A DNA stretch of 64,000 bases from Candidatus Heimdallarchaeota archaeon (GTDB lineage: Archaea; Asgardarchaeota; Heimdallarchaeia; Heimdallarchaeales; Heimdallarchaeaceae). Positions 7,761 to 16,560 of this stretch are shown here, one piece after another (within the stretch, counting starts at the first letter, position 1; the number at the start of each line of letters is the position of its first letter). A program made the position numbers and the translations under genes. The stretch spans positions 124,001 to 188,000 of the forward strand of contig JAUVXV010000001.1 in NCBI GenBank assembly GCA_030603365.1. The letters run 5' to 3'. Under the pieces are notes generated by a model. The model was not told the DNA's origin. It searched no databases and saw nothing but the letters and a program-made list of their open reading frames with translations.

Positions 7761-8966
7761 TTAATTGTGCTTTCCTTCCACAATGTTGCTTAAATAATCT
7801 GAAATTTGCAATTTATCTTCAGAAGTGAAACTATAGTCTGTGATTTCTAAAAAGAAGTTACACATGTTCTCACTGAAATCTAATGGCTTTGAAAATGGAT
7901 AATCAGAGAGAATATATTTAACCATTTGAGGAGTAATATCAGCGAATCTCTTATCTTTCAAACAAGCAATGATAAAATCCTCAATATTCTTTGCAATTGA
8001 ATTATGGACTTTTTTAACTTTTATCAATTCAATTAGTGCATTATAGAGTCTAACAAATATGCTCAACTCTTCTGATACAATGTAAGGTTTAATTGGAAGA
8101 AATTTTTTCGTTTTATTTTCCTTCTTACCCTTTCCCTCATTCAACAATAAATTCACAATATCTGCTTCTATTTTTAAAGTTGTTTCGTACATTGGTGCAA
8201 ATTGCTTAACTAAGTTATAGAGAAATGAGATCGCTGTCCAATATTTGGCGATAAACTCACCAATTGAAAGTTTTAGCTTATAATTTCTTGACTTGAAGAA
8301 TATTGTACTTTTTGTATAATTTATGTCTAATTCATCATGTTCCAAATCATGATCTATTGCATTTCTTATAACAGGTTTCAAGTATCTCAGATACTCAGGT
8401 ATTGGAGACTGTTTCCAAGCTTCTTTGAAAAATTCAATTAACTTAAAATTACTAATATCCTTGGCTTTTGGATTTTCTTTTATTATCTTATCTAGAACTG
8501 GATTTGTACCAGTAGAGTATCTTTTGATATATTTAGCATAAAGGTTTCTAAGCATCTTATTTACTAGAAATTCAAAATAATCTTTGTAGAAATTGAGGAA
8601 TATTCTTAGCGCCTTGGGTTCAATATCAGTAAAGAGTTTCTTGAAAGGAACAGTCTTTTTTTTATTTTTCTCCTTTTTGTATGAAGGTAAGGACATAATG
8701 TATAATAAATCCCTCATTTTCTCTACATTGCTTTCAATATCTCCTGTTAAATCTCTTGGATCAATATTCTCAACTCCAGAACCCAGTATTTTTTCTATAT
8801 TTCTTTGGAAAAGAGGGGGTGGTGTATAATTCAATCTTTTAAACTCATCAATTATGAATGCAACACTATGAAAGAATTTTTCCAATTCCTCGTCTCGCCA
8901 AATGTCAATTTGCTCAGCTGGAACTCCCTCAAACCTTGAAAATGAAATTTCATATTGTGTTTCCAA
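7761..8966 (-). CDS. HEPN-like protein, candidate ribonuclease; 5' end possibly frameshifted
   Basis: The intact frame gives 401 helical residues from a TTG at 8966. Residues 201-206 read RNAIDH, an R-x4-H motif in a helix after KPVI and followed by an acidic stretch. This is the catalytic signature of HEPN ribonucleases, which act as toxins and abortive-infection effectors. No ATG lies upstream in this frame. In another frame an ATG at 9064, about 26 bases after a TATA-like TTTTAAATAAAT, opens a reading frame that joins this one if one A is added to a three-base A-run (8960-8962). The true gene may therefore span 7761-9064. It is divergent from a nucleotidyltransferase, the usual partner of HEPN toxins. 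Confidence 0.55.
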   Translation of the reverse strand: METQYEISFSRFEGVPAEQIDIWRDEELEKFFHSVAFIIDEFKRLNYTPPPLFQRNIEKILGSGVENIDPRDLTGDIESNVEKMRDLLYIMSLPSYKKEKNKKKTVPFKKLFTDIEPKALRIFLNFYKDYFEFLVNKMLRNLYAKYIKRYSTGTNPVLDKIIKENPKAKDISNFKLIEFFKEAWKQSPIPEYLRYLKPVIRNAIDHDLEHDELDINYTKSTIFFKSRNYKLKLSIGEFIAKYWTAISFLYNLVKQFAPMYETTLKIEADIVNLLLNEGKGKKENKTKKFLPIKPYIVSEELSIFVRLYNALIELIKVKKVHNSIAKNIEDFIIACLKDKRFADITPQMVKYILSDYPFSKPLDFSENMCNFFLEITDYSFTSEDKLQISDYLSNIVEGKHN

Positions 8967-9256
8967 GCTGAATCTATCTTTATCGATTCTACGTAAGTTT
9001 CCAGGAGTGCATACTGTGAGGGAATAGAGATAATCCTAGTCTGTTTGTTTACTTTTTGTTGCATTTTTAGTGACACTAACTATTTATTTAAAATTAAAAC
9101 TAAATAAACAATTTGTAGAATTTAATAATATTCCATTATACTATACATTAAGTGAATAGAACGTAGAACGCAATTTTACATTTTACATTTTTCATTTTTC
9201 ATTTTTCTTTTGATTTGGTATTATTCTTATATATTGAAATAATCTACCATTTCTCA
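8967..9256. promoter_or_regulatory. Divergent region between HEPN-like and nucleotidyltransferase genes
   Basis: Part of this stretch probably encodes the N-terminus of the HEPN-like protein (8967-9064, minus). Upstream of that lies an inverted repeat, TTTATTTA (9083-9090) and TAAATAAA (9101-9108) with a 10-base spacer, overlapping the likely TATA box. It could be an operator, but it is made only of A and T. At 9158-9205 a stretch begins GTAGAACGCAA and continues with ACATTTT/CATTTTTC repeats, resembling the element near 6656-6700. Confidence 0.4.
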
Positions 9257-9706
9257 ATGAATCTTGAAATCGATCTTTCTAAGCTCAATTACACATTCCA
9301 TCACAAACCTTTGCTTATAGGTGGAAAAGCTATGGAGTATTATGAACTCCGTAAAGCTGGTAGTGACATTGACTTAGTTTTAGCTCTTGAAGACTATGAA
9401 GGATTAAAAGAGATTTACCCAGAACCAGAGTATCATAGAGATTTATTTGGTGATCTTGGAGTTATAGTTCATGAATTCGAGCTTTGGAAATGTATATGTC
9501 TATTCAATTATGAATTTTTATCCGAGAAAGCAATAGAGAAGGAAGAATATTTAATCGTTTCACTGGAGAAATTACTCTTCTTGAAAGCTTTAGCAATGAA
9601 AGAAGAAAAATATCATAAGGATTTAGAACTTATAGTACAGAAAATCTTGAAAATTCAATATGAAACGGAACTGGATGAGAAATATAAGAAAGACTTGAAA
9701 ATGTAA
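9257..9706 (+). CDS. Small nucleotidyltransferase-fold protein (candidate antitoxin)
   Basis: 149 residues from the ATG at 9257; the frame extends upstream, but the ATG gives a compact protein. Near the N-terminus LLIGGKAMEYYELRKAGSDIDLVL shows the nucleotidyltransferase pattern: Gly-Gly, a helix, then D-I-D, the two metal-binding aspartates. It lacks the C-terminal domains of tRNA- or DNA-type polymerases, so it fits minimal nucleotidyltransferases. These often pair with HEPN proteins as an antitoxin that modifies the toxin. The HEPN-like gene lies divergently just to the left. The pairing is inference. Confidence 0.6.
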   Translation: MNLEIDLSKLNYTFHHKPLLIGGKAMEYYELRKAGSDIDLVLALEDYEGLKEIYPEPEYHRDLFGDLGVIVHEFELWKCICLFNYEFLSEKAIEKEEYLIVSLEKLLFLKALAMKEEKYHKDLELIVQKILKIQYETELDEKYKKDLKM

Positions 9707-9708
9707 AT

Positions 9709-9775
9709 GCATAAGACAAGCGGTTGTAAATGCCGTAGGATGTAGGTTTTCTACAATTTCACTCTTTTTTTACTA
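9709..9775 (+). other. Hairpin element similar to the one near 6650
   Basis: Just after the nucleotidyltransferase gene, ATGCCGTAGGATGTAGG leads into a 5-bp stem, TGTAG and CTACA with a GTTTT loop, then ATTTCACTC and a T-run. The order GCCGTAG, ATGTA, TCTACA, TTTCACT, T-run is shared with 6652-6700. It may act as a terminator or be part of a small RNA. Confidence 0.35.
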
Positions 9776-9831
9776 TTAATCATCCCAAAGTTTTTTCTAA
9801 TAGCACTCTTTTCACCTTTTAGGTACCTTCA

Positions 9832-10668
9832 ATGTCTATTGAGAAAATCAAAGAGAATATTTATGCTATAACTGATGGTAGCACTCGAGGCAATGTTGTT
9901 GCATATGTTCTACCTAGTCAGATAGTTTTTGTTGATTCCGGTATGCATATCCCTCTAATAAAGAAATTTAGAGAGCATATTGAGCGAGAAACAGGAAAGA
10001 AAGCTTCTGTTCTCTTTATAACTCACGCTCACGGAGATCATGTTTTCGGTAATCAGATCTTTGAAGATTGTGAAATCATCACTTCTGAGTTAACCCATGA
10101 AGCAATGGTTGATTCACAGAAGAATAATTGGACTCCAGAAGCTTTAGAAGATTGGAAAAAGAATTCAGAAGACCCTTTAGCTTTGGATGGATTAAAGATC
10201 GTTCTTTCTAACAAAACATTTGCAGATGAATATGAGTTAGTAGATGGAGATGTAAAAATTATCGCAAAGAGAACAGGAGGACATACAGAGGGATCTAGTT
10301 ATGTTTACTGTCCCAATTACAAAGTATTATTTGCGGGAGATAACTTATTTAACAAACAGTTTCCTTGGGGTGGGCCACCTTCTGCTAACCCAATTAAGTG
10401 GATAGCTGCACTAAAGGAATATCTCTCTCTTGATGTGGAACATTATATCCCTGGTCACGGTCAAATTTCTGATGAAGAACCGATAGAGGAATTTCTAGAT
10501 TATCTTGAAGAAGTCACATCACTTATGAAAGAGCAAATAGCGACCGGAAAAACAGAAGATGAAATTCTCAAATATGCTGAAAAGATTGAATATTATCCCC
10601 CTCGAGAAGGAAGAGAACAGTGGAAAATTGCTACTTTAAAGAAATGGTATGAAGTCATTGTTAATTAG
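9832..10668 (+). CDS. Metallo-beta-lactamase-fold hydrolase
   Basis: 278 residues. The metal site THAHGDH (H65, H67, D69, H70) is intact, followed by GGHTEGSS (third His ligand), FAGDN (bridging Asp) and a C-terminal PGHG. These are the ligands of the two-zinc hydrolase fold, as in glyoxalase II and related thioesterases and lactonases. The substrate cannot be told from sequence. It stands alone with its own promoter region and a T-rich end. Confidence 0.85.
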   Translation: MSIEKIKENIYAITDGSTRGNVVAYVLPSQIVFVDSGMHIPLIKKFREHIERETGKKASVLFITHAHGDHVFGNQIFEDCEIITSELTHEAMVDSQKNNWTPEALEDWKKNSEDPLALDGLKIVLSNKTFADEYELVDGDVKIIAKRTGGHTEGSSYVYCPNYKVLFAGDNLFNKQFPWGGPPSANPIKWIAALKEYLSLDVEHYIPGHGQISDEEPIEEFLDYLEEVTSLMKEQIATGKTEDEILKYAEKIEYYPPREGREQWKIATLKKWYEVIVN

Positions 10669-10702
10669 TTTCTTTTTCCTTTGTTTTTCTTCTTCATTTT
10701 TT
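10669..10702 (+). terminator. Oligo-T terminator
   Basis: Runs of T separated by single C or G bases follow the hydrolase stop, as in archaeal intrinsic termination. Confidence 0.4.
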
Positions 10703-10740
10703 AAGATTAATTTATTAATAAAAAAAATTATGTTCAGACA

Positions 10741-11763
10741 ATGAGTAGAGAAAATAAAAGATTCGATTTAGTTGGTTTAGGTTCTTGTACCATGGATATG
10801 ATTTTTTCAGTAGAAGACGTAAGAGAAGTGGAACTTAATGGTAAAAATCATGATGAAAAGAAGTTTATCGCAATCGAATATTCTTCAAAATTAAATGTAA
10901 AAACAGTGAAATTCTTCCCAGGAGGTTCAGCAGCGAATGTAGCTTGTAATTTGTCACATATTGGGTTAAAAACAGCATTCATAGGAGGAGTTGGAGATGA
11001 TATGAATGGAAGAGCTTGTTTGGATGATATGGAGAATCACGGCGTAGATGTTTCTGGAGTAAAGATCTTTAATGATGATACTACAGCGATATCCGTTATT
11101 CTTCTGACACCCTGGGGAAAAGATAGATCTATTTTAGCCTACAAAGGAGCAAATAACCTTTATTCGAAAGAACATATACCTGAACAGATGTTACTCTCCT
11201 CAAAGTGCTTCATCTGGACTTCTTTGACCTCTGATAACGGTTTAGAAGCAATTGAAAGGTGTATCAATCTCTCAAAATCAGTAGATGGACTAATAGCGGG
11301 AGCTCCATCTATTTCCATAATCAAAAATCGATTGGATGAAACTATTGAGCTCATGAAACTCTGTGATATAACAAGTATGAATGAAGAAGAACTCGTAGCT
11401 CTTACTGGAGAAAAAGATATCATCAAAGGAATGAAGTTTCTATTCGGTTGGGGTCTTAAAATTGTGAATATAACTTTTGGTAAAGAGGGTCAATGGCTGA
11501 GTAATGGTAAAATCATTATCAAAACAACCCCTCCTAGAACTTTCCTTGAAGATACTACTGGAGCTGGAGACGCAACAATGAGTGGAATAATCTTTGGAAT
11601 GCTCCTGGAAAAATCGTTACAAGAAACCTCTCAAATCGCAGCCGCATTAAGTGCTATGGAAATTGAAGCTACAGGTGTAAGAGTAGGAACACCAATTCAA
11701 CTCTCTGAACTTGAGGATTTTATGAAGAACCATGAAATTATACAAGAAACTGTTGATTTCTAG
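10741..11763 (+). CDS. PfkB-family carbohydrate or nucleoside kinase
   Basis: 340 residues of the ribokinase/PfkB family. The N-terminal signature FFPGGSAANVACNLSHIG and the C-terminal DTTGAGDATMSG (catalytic Asp in GAGD, around residues 273-280) are both intact. The enzyme transfers phosphate from ATP to a sugar, nucleoside or vitamin-like substrate; members with this GGSAANVA motif include ribokinase, adenosine kinase and ketohexokinase-like enzymes. Neighbours do not reveal the substrate. Confidence 0.85.
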   Translation: MSRENKRFDLVGLGSCTMDMIFSVEDVREVELNGKNHDEKKFIAIEYSSKLNVKTVKFFPGGSAANVACNLSHIGLKTAFIGGVGDDMNGRACLDDMENHGVDVSGVKIFNDDTTAISVILLTPWGKDRSILAYKGANNLYSKEHIPEQMLLSSKCFIWTSLTSDNGLEAIERCINLSKSVDGLIAGAPSISIIKNRLDETIELMKLCDITSMNEEELVALTGEKDIIKGMKFLFGWGLKIVNITFGKEGQWLSNGKIIIKTTPPRTFLEDTTGAGDATMSGIIFGMLLEKSLQETSQIAAALSAMEIEATGVRVGTPIQLSELEDFMKNHEIIQETVDF

Positions 11764-11801
11764 AAAAAACTTAAAGTGATAATTTTACCTTTTGTATTTA
11801 T

Positions 11802-12497
11802 ATGAATACTTCAGATCTTCCTCTAAATGATTTACCAAAGAACTGTATCGCTGATAAAGATTCAAATTGTGTTGAATGTGAGATTGATGGAGAACTGATT
11901 TGTTTTGTAGATAAGAAATTTGCAAATAGATTTACAATAGGTAATATTATCTATCGTGTATTGGCAATTGCAATTTTCATATTCTCAGGTCTTATGATAG
12001 GACATTGGTGGATGCTAATCTTATATGTAGTGGTTGTTATACTAACCTTTACAGTTATAGAACCACGTTTATTGTGTAGTCATTGTCCATTTTATGAAAA
12101 GGAAGGAAAATGTCTCAAATGTTGGGCACTTAGGGGAATGCCAAAATTATGGAAGTATAGACCAGAGCCAATAAGTAAATCGGAGAAAATTCTTATGTTG
12201 ATTTTTGGTAGTTTCATCGATCTATTCCCTTTTGTGGGAGCAGTATGGGGTATAATCTTTTTTGGCTTAAACTATAATGACTACCTATTTGCTGGGATAG
12301 CGATTGTGATTAGTACTTTTCTTTTTATGGTGGTGGCAGGATATTTCTCAAGAATTCTTCTTGGTAATGCGTGTAAAAAGTGTGCTAATTTCTCTTGTTC
12401 AATGAACAAAGTTCCAAAAGAATTAGTTGACAAATTCTTAGAAAAAAATCCTAAAATGAAAGAAGCTTGGATTGCTTGTGGGTGGCAAATAGACTAG
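11802..12497 (+). CDS. Cys-rich polytopic membrane protein
   Basis: 231 residues with about four transmembrane segments: two near residues 48-85 and two near 132-190. Cysteines cluster in the soluble parts: near the N-terminus (NCVECEIDGELIC), after the second segment (CSHCPFYEKEGKCLKC) and near the C-terminus (NACKKCANFSC). These could bind metal or form redox centres. I do not recognise a named family. It is a single gene between the PfkB kinase and TyrRS. Confidence 0.75.
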   Translation: MNTSDLPLNDLPKNCIADKDSNCVECEIDGELICFVDKKFANRFTIGNIIYRVLAIAIFIFSGLMIGHWWMLILYVVVVILTFTVIEPRLLCSHCPFYEKEGKCLKCWALRGMPKLWKYRPEPISKSEKILMLIFGSFIDLFPFVGAVWGIIFFGLNYNDYLFAGIAIVISTFLFMVVAGYFSRILLGNACKKCANFSCSMNKVPKELVDKFLEKNPKMKEAWIACGWQID

Positions 12498-12592
12498 ATT
12501 CAATCTTTTAATCGCTTTTCTCAATCTTTTTAAGGAAATATAAAAATCTCATTTTAGTATTAACATCTACTTTCAATAATCAGTTGATTCAT

Positions 12593-13567
12593 ATGGATTC
12601 CCAAGCAAAATTTGATTTAATTCAGCGCAATACAGAAGAGATTGTTACAGAAGAAGAAATGAAAACAATATTGGAAACAAAAACCAAACCTAATGTCTAT
12701 ACTGGTTACGAACCCAGCGGTCCTGTGCATATTGGACATGCCGTTACAGTAATGAAACTCAAAGATATGGAGACAGCAGGATTTCATGTTAAGATTCTGT
12801 TAGCAGATGTTCATGCTCTTCTAAATAAGAAAGGAACAGAGGAAGAGATTGCACAACAATGCGTTCTATGGGAAAAAGCTATGGTTGCCTTAGGATTAAA
12901 GAATCCAGAGATTGTTTTGGGAAGCGATTTTCAATATACAAAGGAGTATATCAGAGAATTGCACAAACTTGCTTTAAGAACATCAATAAAACGGGGGCTT
13001 CGTTCCATGCAAGAGGTTGCTAGAGATATTGAAAATGCTACAGTATCCCAAATGATATACCCTTTAATGCAAACTTTAGATATCAAATATCTTGAGTTAG
13101 ATGCTGCACAAGGTGGAATGGAACAAAGGAAAATCCACATGCTAGCTAGAGAACTATTCCCCTTGGAACTAGAACTTGCATCACCAACCTGTGTTCATAC
13201 ACCTCTAATTTCTGCATTGACAGGCCCAGGTTCGAAGATGTCTTCCTCAGTTCCTGAATCGATGATTTCTGTTACAGATTCTGAACAAGAAATCATGGGA
13301 AAGATGAAGGAAGCTTACTGTCCAGCAAAAATAGTAGAGGATAATCCTGTTCTACAAATTGCTAGATTGATTGTCTTTCCTAACATTCAATCTTTGAAGA
13401 TTGAAAGACCGGAGAAATTTGGTGGAGACATTCAATTCAGTGATTATCAAGAAGTTGAAAGAATTTATGGAGACGGTGGTTTGCATCCACTTGATTTAAA
13501 GAAAGCTGTAGCAAGAGAACTTTCAAATATTTTTGCTCCTGTGAAAACAGTATTTGAGGATCTATAG
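12593..13567 (+). CDS. tyrS: Tyrosyl-tRNA synthetase, archaeal/eukaryotic type
   Basis: Class I synthetase of 324 residues that charges tRNA-Tyr. YEPSGPVHIGHA is the HIGH region, and GSKMSSS is the KMSKS loop in its archaeal TyrRS form. ADVHALLN and the tyrosine-pocket helix (YPLMQTLDIKYLELDAAQGG) fit TyrRS rather than TrpRS. I chose the ATG at 12593 over an upstream TTG at 12584 because it gives the usual N-terminus and length. Confidence 0.92.
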   Translation: MDSQAKFDLIQRNTEEIVTEEEMKTILETKTKPNVYTGYEPSGPVHIGHAVTVMKLKDMETAGFHVKILLADVHALLNKKGTEEEIAQQCVLWEKAMVALGLKNPEIVLGSDFQYTKEYIRELHKLALRTSIKRGLRSMQEVARDIENATVSQMIYPLMQTLDIKYLELDAAQGGMEQRKIHMLARELFPLELELASPTCVHTPLISALTGPGSKMSSSVPESMISVTDSEQEIMGKMKEAYCPAKIVEDNPVLQIARLIVFPNIQSLKIERPEKFGGDIQFSDYQEVERIYGDGGLHPLDLKKAVARELSNIFAPVKTVFEDL

Positions 13568-13650
13568 AAACTTTCTACTCTTGTTTATTTATTCAGTTTC
13601 AAACATGCCCCCAAAGTGTTTTTAAGTTGTAATTCTTCTTCTCTCTTAGT

Positions 13651-14466
13651 ATGACAAAATCAGTAGATGAAGTTCTGGGTTCATTGCGAAATCTTTGTGA
13701 TAAGGAAGTAAGAAATTCAGAAAATTTTGGTATTGAATTTGGGACATTCTCAGTTCACAAGTTAAAAGCTACAAACGTTAAATGTATTGTTACATCTCCA
13801 CTAATGAATCTCAAACTTGTGCATTTCATGAAAGAAAATAGTGCTGCACTTGCCATAACTCTCCTTCCTCTCTCAATTACTAAAACAAATTTTCCTCTGT
13901 CTGAAAGAGATTTTGAGTTACTTAAAGCATTAATTACCAATAACATCAAAACCATAAGGTTACCAGCTGAATGGTTATATTCACTAAAAGGTAGTTTTGC
14001 CTATTTCTTACAAACTCTCGGCCTTACAAATGCAAATAACTCAGAAATGACAGGGATTGTTGATGTACCTCTTATAAACTGGATAATTCAATCAATGAAC
14101 TTCAATGATTTTCTAACTAATTTGGGTCACTTGAATAAGAAATGGCTAGCGTATTCATTTGCTGCTGAAAATCTAGATGTATCTTTTGTCTTGGAAAAAG
14201 GTGATTTTTCATCTAAGGAATTAGAACTTCTTCATAAAGAGGGGGTAAACACTATTGTGAGTTTTAAAGTAGATTCGGAGAAAATCCCCTTATATCAACG
14301 AAATAAGATGAATCTTATCTATCTTCCTTATATCGACTACTGTAACATAGCTCTACGAAAATTCGCTCAAGTTTTACAACTTGAAGTAGGTGAACAGGTC
14401 TTATTCCAACCCTTTGAGACCAAAGAAGGGATAAACTATAATGATCATCAAGGTAAAACATCATAA
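13651..14466 (+). CDS. Conserved hypothetical protein, possibly NIF3-like
   Basis: 271 residues, mixed alpha/beta and soluble. The alternation of strands (KCIVTSPLM, TIRLPAEW, NTIVSFKVD, NLIYLPYIDYC) and helices faintly recalls the NIF3/DUF34 metal-binding fold. The usual His-His metal motif is not seen, so I would not assign function. It is followed 43 bases later by the RNA methyltransferase gene, probably in the same transcript. Confidence 0.55.
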   Translation: MTKSVDEVLGSLRNLCDKEVRNSENFGIEFGTFSVHKLKATNVKCIVTSPLMNLKLVHFMKENSAALAITLLPLSITKTNFPLSERDFELLKALITNNIKTIRLPAEWLYSLKGSFAYFLQTLGLTNANNSEMTGIVDVPLINWIIQSMNFNDFLTNLGHLNKKWLAYSFAAENLDVSFVLEKGDFSSKELELLHKEGVNTIVSFKVDSEKIPLYQRNKMNLIYLPYIDYCNIALRKFAQVLQLEVGEQVLFQPFETKEGINYNDHQGKTS

Positions 14467-14509
14467 CGTATAAAATCGTTATTCAAACTAGAAAATAAGG
14501 GGCTCCTAT

Positions 14510-15841
14510 ATGCATAATCTGGTTCCATTAGTTCTTAGTGCTCTAAAGAGAATTGAAGAAGGAAAATCAATAAGAGTCACACTTAGATTGATCGTTGAGA
14601 ATAATAATATAACAAAAGAAGAGGAATCTATTCTCTATTACTATGTTTTTGAAATTTATCGTAAACTAAATCTAATTGATTTATACATCAAAACTAGCTC
14701 TTCTTCTTATTCTCTAAAAAAAATTAGTTGTGTAAATAGGGGACTGCTCAGATTAGCTACTCATCTGCTGAAAATTGAAAATAAACCTTTTGGTGATGTT
14801 TTTCAACTTTTGGAACAGTACTACACAGGAATTGATGATTTAGAATTATCTTTTCTTCTGCTCGCAATTAAGGCTGTATCAGAAGAACAACTATATGAAA
14901 ATCGAGATGATCACCCCTCAAAACTCTCTTTACAATTCTATCTTCCTACATGGATTGTTAGGAAATTCATAGATCAATGGGGAGAAGATTTTACTGAAGC
15001 TCTTTTACCCTCGCTTCTTACGAATCCTCCTACTTACATTAGAGTTAACACTCTCATATCAAATATTAAGGAAATTAAGAAATCTTTCGTAGATCAAAAT
15101 ATCGTATATTCAGAGGTTAAAGAAATTAAAAACCTTCTTAAGATTCAGGATACTCCAATTCCTATACCTCGTACAAAGGAATATCTTGAAGGTAAAATTG
15201 TTATTCAACAAAAAGCATCAGCTGCTGTTTCTCTTATTCTAAATCCTCAAAAAAATGAAAAAATACTAGATATGTGTGCATCTCCTGGGGGTAAAACATC
15301 TCACATTGCTGCTCTTATTGGAGATGGTAAAGGAATAACAGCAGTAGATATTAACGATGAAAGAACTAAAATTCTGAGACAAAGGTTAAAGTTATTGGAT
15401 GTTCAGAATATTGAGATTATACAAACTGATGCAAGAGAACTCCATAAGAAGTTTGATTTCATGTTTGATAAAATACTTGTTGATCCACCTTGCTCTGGCT
15501 CAGGTACATATTCATCAAGACCTGAAAATAGGTGGAGACTAAAACCAAGAGATCTCCGTTGGTACGTAAATTTACAGAAGGATTTACTCTATGAAGCTTC
15601 ATTATTAACCAAAAAAAATGGTAGTATAATCTACTCAACTTGCTCTCTATTTTATGATGAAAATATTAACATGATTGATTCTTTTTTAGCAGAAAATACT
15701 GATTTCTATTTAGAGAAAACCTCTCCAAATGTTGGTATTCAAACTACAACTAATAACGGTATCGTGCAAGAAGTTTTTCCACATATTCATGAAACTGAGG
15801 GATTTTTCATTGTAAAAATAAGAAGAAAAAATAGAGATTGA
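14510..15841 (+). CDS. RNA 5-methylcytosine methyltransferase (NOL1/NOP2/Sun, RsmB-like)
   Basis: 443 residues. The N-terminal ~150 residues are all-helical and NusB-like, as in RsmB. A PUA-like/ferredoxin part with SIRVNTL-type sequence (PPTYIRVNTL) follows, then the Rossmann methyltransferase. Motif I is DMCASPGGKTSH (around residue 255), motif IV DPPCSGSG (around 325) and motif VI STCSLF (around 377). The two catalytic cysteines of the m5C family, in PPCSG and TCS, are both present. The target is rRNA or tRNA cytosine; which one is not determinable. It converges with the gelsolin-like gene. Confidence 0.88.
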   Translation: MHNLVPLVLSALKRIEEGKSIRVTLRLIVENNNITKEEESILYYYVFEIYRKLNLIDLYIKTSSSSYSLKKISCVNRGLLRLATHLLKIENKPFGDVFQLLEQYYTGIDDLELSFLLLAIKAVSEEQLYENRDDHPSKLSLQFYLPTWIVRKFIDQWGEDFTEALLPSLLTNPPTYIRVNTLISNIKEIKKSFVDQNIVYSEVKEIKNLLKIQDTPIPIPRTKEYLEGKIVIQQKASAAVSLILNPQKNEKILDMCASPGGKTSHIAALIGDGKGITAVDINDERTKILRQRLKLLDVQNIEIIQTDARELHKKFDFMFDKILVDPPCSGSGTYSSRPENRWRLKPRDLRWYVNLQKDLLYEASLLTKKNGSIIYSTCSLFYDENINMIDSFLAENTDFYLEKTSPNVGIQTTTNNGIVQEVFPHIHETEGFFIVKIRRKNRD

Positions 15842-15878
15842 TTCTTTTTCAATGTGCTTTCTTTGGTATGGTTTCTTA

Positions 15879-16508
15879 TTACTCATACATTCTGTCCAGA
15901 AAATCATCAATTTTCTTTATTAATTCGCTCTTTAGTGTATGTCTAGGAGGTTTGCTCACATTTTTTAGATTCTCAATTTTGGTATCAAAAAGAATTTTTG
16001 ATGCAAAAGCTTTCACTACCTCCTCTACATCATATGACATGGAATTAATACTGTTCTCTATTTGATTTATTTCTTTTTTAATTTCGTTTATTTTTCTAGG
16101 CTCTTCAATAAAATCAGTTTTTGCCTCAATTGGCCTTGATCTTGGGATAGTTTTTTCACCATAAACATAAGCTTGTGTTGGTAAATAATCCCTTGATGAT
16201 GTTGAAATCTCCTCATATGATTCTGATTCCATTTTTCTTAATAGTTCAGGCAAAACCCTATCTCTTTCCTCATGTTCTATATTGACAACACTATATTTCG
16301 ATCCCTTACTTGTTCTCAGATTAGTAGCAGCTCTACCTGCCGAATAGGAAAGAATACTTGAAATCCCATCTTTTCTATAAACATAAATTCTTTTTTCAAA
16401 CCTATCAATTATTAGATAAGCTCCATTTCCGTCAAGAAAACTTTCTTTTATTGCTGGTACTTCACTATAGCTTCCATCGTTTCTTACTGAAAAAACACGT
16501 AGTCCCAT
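15879..16508 (-). CDS. Gelsolin-domain protein with a C-terminal helical extension
   Basis: 209 residues. Residues 1 to about 85 fit a single gelsolin repeat: GLRVFSV, then SFLDGNGAYLIIDRFEKRIYVYRK, then an A-rich helix (AGRAATNL) and KYSVVNIEHEERD. Gelsolin-domain proteins sever, cap or nucleate actin filaments. Single- and multi-domain members are known Asgard eukaryotic-signature proteins acting on Asgard actin. The remaining ~120 residues have a disordered middle (PRSRPIEAK) and a coiled-coil-like tail (KINEIKKEINQIENSINSM) that I do not recognise. Cytoplasmic, no signal peptide. Confidence 0.7.
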   Translation of the reverse strand: MGLRVFSVRNDGSYSEVPAIKESFLDGNGAYLIIDRFEKRIYVYRKDGISSILSYSAGRAATNLRTSKGSKYSVVNIEHEERDRVLPELLRKMESESYEEISTSSRDYLPTQAYVYGEKTIPRSRPIEAKTDFIEEPRKINEIKKEINQIENSINSMSYDVEEVVKAFASKILFDTKIENLKNVSKPPRHTLKSELIKKIDDFLDRMYE

Positions 16509-16560
16509 GTTAACACCCCAGTGTTAACGTTATGTCCTTTCACACATAAAAGTATTCTTT

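Noticed and set aside
9180-9215. ATTTTTC/ACATTTT direct repeats as a CRISPR array or origin
   Set aside because: The repeats are only 7-8 bases of low-complexity sequence without unique spacers.
15838-16065. Plus-strand frame after the RNA methyltransferase
   Set aside because: It overlaps the gelsolin-like gene on the minus strand, which has recognisable domain sequence.
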